From assembly GCF_038738535.1 (NCBI RefSeq), contig NZ_CP046128.1:3100001-3164000 (forward strand): a stretch of 64,000 nucleotides of DNA. Direction: 5' to 3'. This DNA is from Bacillus pumilus. Its GTDB lineage: Bacteria > Bacillota > Bacilli > Bacillales > Bacillaceae. Position numbers and translations under genes: made by a program. The notes beneath the pieces are model-generated. The model ran no database searches. It worked only from the letters and a program-made list of their open reading frames with translations, and was not told where the DNA came from. Shown here in pieces: positions 60,157 to 64,000 of this stretch. How positions within the stretch are numbered: position 1 is the stretch's first letter; each line of letters starts with the position of its first letter.

Positions 60157-61143
60157 TTGGCTACAATTAAAGATGTTGCAAAAGCTGCACAAGTGTCTGT
60201 TGCCACTGTTTCACGCGTGCTTAACGATACTGGATATGTCCATACAGATACGAAAACCCGCGTGACACAAGCGATGCAGGAGCTGAACTACTTTCCCAAT
60301 GAAGTGGCTAGATCCCTTTTCAAAAGAGAATCACGCTTAATCGGTTTGATTTTACCTGATATTACGAATCCCTTCTTCCCTCAGCTCGCTAGAGGCGTTG
60401 AGGACGAAATTCATGCGCATGGTTTTCGGTTACTATTCGGAAACAGTGATGAAGATCGAGAGAAGGAAATGGCCTATTTACAAACCTTTAAACAAAATCA
60501 AGTGGTCGGTGTCATCGCTGTCACAAACGAACCTGAATCAGATATATACAATGATGAAGAATTACCGGTTGTGTTCTTAGATCGAACCGTTCCGCATGCA
60601 CCTTCTGTGTTTGCAGATGCTGCAGCTGGCGGGAAAATGGCCGCAATGGAATTAATCAGACGCGGCAGCCGGCAGATCACACTGCTAAAAGGACCTGCCC
60701 ACCTTCAAACAGCGAGGCAGCGATTCAAGGGCGCACTCGATGTACTGACGGAAAAAGGAGTCGACTTTCATGTGATGTCTAATGCTTCATTTTCCTTTCA
60801 AGAAGCCCGCAAGAGCGCCAAGGCTCTTTTCCAGCTGTACCCTGAAACAGATGGCATCATTGCCAGCAATGACATCGTCGCAACAGCGGTCATACACGAA
60901 GCGCTTCGGATCGGAAAAGCCATTCCAGATGATGTTCAAATCATTGGGTTTGATGATATTCCGCAAAGCGAGCTGCTCTTCCCTTCCTTATCTACGATTA
61001 GGCAGCCTGCCTATGAGATGGGGAAAGAAGCGGCACAGCTGTTAATCAAAGCGATTCAGAAACAACCTATAGATCAACCAGTTATCCAAATGCCCGTCTC
61101 TTTTATTGAACGAGAGACCACAAGAAAGGTGGATTCACAATGA
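60157..61143 (+). CDS. rbsR: Ribose operon repressor RbsR
   Basis: 328-residue LacI-family repressor. Helix-turn-helix ATIKDVAKAAQVSVATVSRV at 2-21, then IGLILPDITNPFFPQLARG and IIGFDDIPQSELLFPSLSTI in the ribose-binding core. TTG start with AAGGGAGG 7 bp upstream. First gene of rbsRKDAC, so it controls its own operon. Confidence 0.93.
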   Translation: MATIKDVAKAAQVSVATVSRVLNDTGYVHTDTKTRVTQAMQELNYFPNEVARSLFKRESRLIGLILPDITNPFFPQLARGVEDEIHAHGFRLLFGNSDEDREKEMAYLQTFKQNQVVGVIAVTNEPESDIYNDEELPVVFLDRTVPHAPSVFADAAAGGKMAAMELIRRGSRQITLLKGPAHLQTARQRFKGALDVLTEKGVDFHVMSNASFSFQEARKSAKALFQLYPETDGIIASNDIVATAVIHEALRIGKAIPDDVQIIGFDDIPQSELLFPSLSTIRQPAYEMGKEAAQLLIKAIQKQPIDQPVIQMPVSFIERETTRKVDSQ

Positions 61144-62018
61144 GTCATATTGTCGTAGTAGGAAGCTGTTCTATGGATTTAGTCGTCACATCGGATAAAC
61201 GGCCAAATGCCGGTGAAACAGTTTTAGGCGAATCATTTAAAACCGTCCCAGGCGGAAAAGGCGCCAATCAAGCAGTCGCAAGTGCCAGACTCGGTGCAGA
61301 TGTATACTTGGTCGGCCGGGTCGGTGATGACGCTTATGGTCAGGATATTGTCAGCAATCTACAAGACCAAGGGGTCCGCACCTCATATATGAAACCGGTT
61401 ACCGAAATGGAAAGCGGCACCGCTCATATCATTTTAGCAGAAGGTGATAACAGCATTGTCGTGGTCAAAGGGGCAAATGACGAGGTCACTCCTGACTATG
61501 TTAGAGAGGCACTTTCTACAATAGATGATATTGGGATAGTTCTCATTCAGCAGGAAATACCTGACGAAACAGTCGAAGCTGTATGCGCCATTTGCAGCGA
61601 CAAAGAAATCCCTGTGATTTTAAACCCTGCACCTGCCCGCAAAGTATCGCAGCAGGTTTTAGACCAGGCTGCGTATATTACACCGAATGAGCACGAAGCT
61701 GTTCTCATGTTTGATGGACTCCCAATTGAAGATGCCTTGCGTCAATACCCTAACAAATTACTCATCACAGAAGGGAAAAATGGGGTTCGATTTTTTGACG
61801 GATTGAAAGAAGTGCTAGTTCCAGGCTTTCCTGTTGAAGCAGTTGATACAACAGGAGCAGGCGATACCTTTAACGGAGCCTTGGCTGTAGCCTTAACAGA
61901 GGGCAAATCTCTCTATGACGCACTTGCCTATGCCAACCTTGCAGCATCAATGTCTGTCACAAAGTTCGGTGCACAAGGCGGCATGCCAACAAGAGAAGAA
62001 CTGGAGAAAAAGAAATGA
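61140..62018 (+). CDS. rbsK: Ribokinase
   Basis: 292 residues, PfkB family. Makes ribose-5-P. Motifs VVVGSCSMDLVVTSDKRPNAGET, PGGKGANQAVASARLGADV and DTTGAGDTFNGALAVAL with the catalytic Asp. ATGA overlap with rbsR and with rbsD. Confidence 0.95.
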   Translation: MSHIVVVGSCSMDLVVTSDKRPNAGETVLGESFKTVPGGKGANQAVASARLGADVYLVGRVGDDAYGQDIVSNLQDQGVRTSYMKPVTEMESGTAHIILAEGDNSIVVVKGANDEVTPDYVREALSTIDDIGIVLIQQEIPDETVEAVCAICSDKEIPVILNPAPARKVSQQVLDQAAYITPNEHEAVLMFDGLPIEDALRQYPNKLLITEGKNGVRFFDGLKEVLVPGFPVEAVDTTGAGDTFNGALAVALTEGKSLYDALAYANLAASMSVTKFGAQGGMPTREELEKKK

Positions 62019-62407
62019 AAAAAAACGGCATCTTAAACAGTCATATCGCCAAGGTACTTGCTGACCTTGGTCATACAGATACAATCGTCATCGCAGACTG
62101 CGGTCTTCCTATTCCAGAAGGTCCAGTCAAAATCGACCTGGCGTTATCAATCGGCACACCGTCCTTTCAGGAGGTCACCTCCCTCCTTCTTCAGGAAATG
62201 GCGGTTGAACACATTACTGTGGCTAGTGAAATCAAAGAAGCCAATGAGCGAGATCATCTATTTCTAAAGAGAGCGTTCTCACAGCCATTACATGATGTAG
62301 ACCACGAGACGTTCAAAAACATGACCAAACAGGCAAAAGCAGTCATTCGCACGGGTGAAGCCACCCCATACGCAAACTGCATTCTTCATGCCGGTGTCAT
62401 CTTTTAA
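62015..62407 (+). CDS. rbsD: D-ribose pyranase
   Basis: 130 residues. Interconverts pyranose and furanose forms of ribose so that RbsK can use it. Family motifs NSHIAKVLADLGHTDTIVIA (catalytic His), DCGLPIPEG and a C-terminal RTGEATPYANCILHAGVIF. Overlaps rbsK by 4 bp. Confidence 0.95.
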   Translation: MKKNGILNSHIAKVLADLGHTDTIVIADCGLPIPEGPVKIDLALSIGTPSFQEVTSLLLQEMAVEHITVASEIKEANERDHLFLKRAFSQPLHDVDHETFKNMTKQAKAVIRTGEATPYANCILHAGVIF

Positions 62408-62422
62408 AAGGAGGAGCCAGAT

Positions 62423-63904
62423 ATGAACATTGAGATGCATAACATCCATAAGGCCTTTGGAAAAAACAACGTTCTTTCCGGGGTCTCCTTTGACCTCGTC
62501 ACAGGTGAGGTCCACGCGCTCATGGGCGAAAATGGCGCAGGAAAATCAACTTTAATGAACCTGCTCACAGGTCTTTATTCATTAGATCAAGGAACGATTC
62601 ATATCGATGGAAAAGAAACCGCTTTCAAAAATCCAAAGGAAGCGGAACAACACGGCATCGCCTTTATTCATCAGGAGCTCAACATATGGCCGGATATGAC
62701 CGTCTTGGAAAACCTATTCATCGGGAAAGAAATCTATACGAAGTTTGGATTGCTAGACACAAAGAAAATGAAGGTTCTTGCCCAAAGCCAGCTGGACCGA
62801 TTGTCTGTGAACCTCTCGCTTGATCAAGAGGCAGGCAGCTGCTCTGTTGGACAAAAACAGATGATTGAGATTGCAAAGGCATTAATGACTGATGCGAAGG
62901 TGATCATCATGGATGAGCCAACAGCAGCTTTAACAGACCGTGAGATTGAAAAGCTCTTTCAGGTCATTGAATCTCTCAAAAAAGAAGGCGTATCCATTGT
63001 CTATATTTCTCACCGTATGGAGGAAATCTTTGCGATCTGTGACCGGATTACCATCATGCGCGATGGGAAAACAGTCGATACGAAAGCCATACCTGAAACG
63101 AATTTCCATGAGGTCGTCAAAAAAATGGTCGGCCGCGAATTAACAGATCGATACCCTGAGAGATCGCCTTCTCTAGGAGATATTGTCCTTGAGGTGAAGC
63201 AAGCGACAAGAAAAGGACAATTTCATGATATCAGTTTCTCAGTCAAAGCTGGAGAAATCGTCGGTGTTGCAGGCTTAATGGGCGCTGGCAGAACCGAAAT
63301 GATGCGGTCGCTGTTTGGTCTTGATCCTCTTGATCAAGGTGAAATCTGGGTCCATGGGAAAAAGGCTGTCATTAAAAAACCAAGTGATGCCGTCAAGCTC
63401 GGCATCGGCTTTATCACAGAGGATCGCAAAGATGAAGGACTCATGCTTGATGCATCCATCCGAGAAAACATTGGTCTGCCAAACTTAGAAAGCTTCTCTC
63501 CAAAAGGACTGATTGATAAGAAAAACGAACAGGATTTTGTCGACCTGCTCATCAAAAGACTGACGATTAAAACGGCTTCCTCTGAAATCTCTGCTCGAAA
63601 TCTCTCTGGTGGAAATCAGCAAAAAGTCGTCATCGCCAAATGGATCGGCATCCAGCCGAAGGTCTTAATTTTAGATGAACCGACAAGAGGTGTCGATGTC
63701 GGAGCGAAACGAGAAATCTACCAGTTAATGAATGAACTGACTGATCGAGGTGTTGCCATTTTAATGGTCTCCTCTGAGCTCCCAGAAATTCTAGGGATGA
63801 GCGATCGAGTGCTTGTCATTCATGAAGGAACCATCAGCGGAGAATTAAATAAAGCAGACGCAACACAAGAACGAATTATGACACTAGCTACAGGAGGGAA
63901 GTAA
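62423..63904 (+). CDS. rbsA: Ribose import ATPase RbsA
   Basis: 493 residues with two ABC domains. Domain 1: Walker [10 protein letters not shown], signature [15 protein letters not shown], Walker [12 protein letters not shown]. Domain 2 has the degenerate P-loop [10 protein letters not shown] typical of CUT2 ATPases, signature [14 protein letters not shown] and [14 protein letters not shown]. Energises ribose uptake with RbsC. AAAGGAGG before ATG, 15 bp after rbsD. Confidence 0.95.
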   Translation: MNIEMHNIHKAFGKNNVLSGVSFDLVTGEVHALMGENGAGKSTLMNLLTGLYSLDQGTIHIDGKETAFKNPKEAEQHGIAFIHQELNIWPDMTVLENLFIGKEIYTKFGLLDTKKMKVLAQSQLDRLSVNLSLDQEAGSCSVGQKQMIEIAKALMTDAKVIIMDEPTAALTDREIEKLFQVIESLKKEGVSIVYISHRMEEIFAICDRITIMRDGKTVDTKAIPETNFHEVVKKMVGRELTDRYPERSPSLGDIVLEVKQATRKGQFHDISFSVKAGEIVGVAGLMGAGRTEMMRSLFGLDPLDQGEIWVHGKKAVIKKPSDAVKLGIGFITEDRKDEGLMLDASIRENIGLPNLESFSPKGLIDKKNEQDFVDLLIKRLTIKTASSEISARNLSGGNQQKVVIAKWIGIQPKVLILDEPTRGVDVGAKREIYQLMNELTDRGVAILMVSSELPEILGMSDRVLVIHEGTISGELNKADATQERIMTLATGGK

Positions 63905-63905
63905 C

Positions 63906-64000
63906 ATGAAACCACTTACTTCAAATGGACGATTTGACAACATCATGCAAAAGCTTGGGCCATTCTTAGGACTCATCATCCTTGTCGCCATTGTTTCTAT
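63906..64000 (+). CDS. rbsC: Ribose permease RbsC, partial (C-terminus outside window)
   Basis: Only the first 31 codons are present: MKPLTSNGRFDNIMQKLGPF then the start of a membrane helix (LGLIILVAIVS). 1 bp after rbsA, GGAGGG upstream. Identity follows from position and the N-terminal pattern. Confidence 0.85.
   Translation, partial: MKPLTSNGRFDNIMQKLGPFLGLIILVAIVS

Noticed and set aside
1-64000. CRISPR arrays, tRNA/rRNA genes, prophage or phage attachment sites, riboswitches
   Set aside because: I looked for regular repeat-spacer patterns, cloverleaf ends, integrase or phage genes and known leader motifs and saw none.

Overview
The window looks like a chromosomal segment of a Bacillus close to B. 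subtilis, most likely of the B. pumilus group. The gene order tuaDCBA, lytCBA/lytR, mnaA, gtaB, tagHG, tagFED/tagAB, lytD, pmi, gerB, ywtG-ywtF-ywtE-pgdS-pgsEACB, rbs follows the B. subtilis cell-wall region as I recall it. Start codons, Shine-Dalgarno sequences and promoter types are those of a Bacillus. Species-level assignment is inference. No rRNA, tRNA, CRISPR or prophage was seen.

1-29.7 kb is the cell-envelope polymer region. It holds teichuronic acid genes (tuaD partial, C, B, A), a LytA-like lipoprotein, the lytABC autolysin operon with divergent lytR (tagU), an IS1182-type insertion sequence (IS) lodged in the lytR/mnaA terminator, precursor genes mnaA and gtaB, the teichoic acid exporter tagGH, the glycerol-phosphate teichoic acid genes (tagF, a shortened tagE-like gene, tagD, tagA, tagB), the glucosaminidase lytD and manA. 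An AT-rich foreign-looking gene for a TagF/glycosyltransferase fusion sits between tagG and tagF. PhoP-box-like arrays at tuaA, tagA and tagD, and possibly gtaB, suggest the phosphate-starvation switch from teichoic to teichuronic acid. SigD-like promoters precede lytABC, lytD and pgdS. ECF-sigma-like promoters precede lytR and ywtF.

29.8-42.1 kb is an accessory carbohydrate block inserted between manA and gerB. It contains an ABC sugar importer of glucose/mannose type without its ATPase, a YesMN-type two-component system coupled to a membrane-anchored sugar-binding sensor, an acetyltransferase, and a ketodeoxyuronate pathway (kdgR-kdgK-kdgA divergent from kduI-kduD). CcpA (cre) sites, KdgR-like operators and a 20-bp-period direct repeat give a readable regulatory layout.

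42.2-60.1 kb carries two complete gerA-family germinant-receptor operons with SigG-like promoters. Between them lie a glycosyltransferase-methyltransferase fusion, a sugar transporter (ywtG), an LCP ligase (ywtF/tagT), a HAD phosphatase (ywtE) and the poly-gamma-glutamate genes (pgdS, and pgsB-C-A-E with the 56-codon pgsE). 60.1-64 kb is the ribose operon rbsRKDA(C), preceded by a combined cre/RbsR-type palindrome; rbsC runs off the window.
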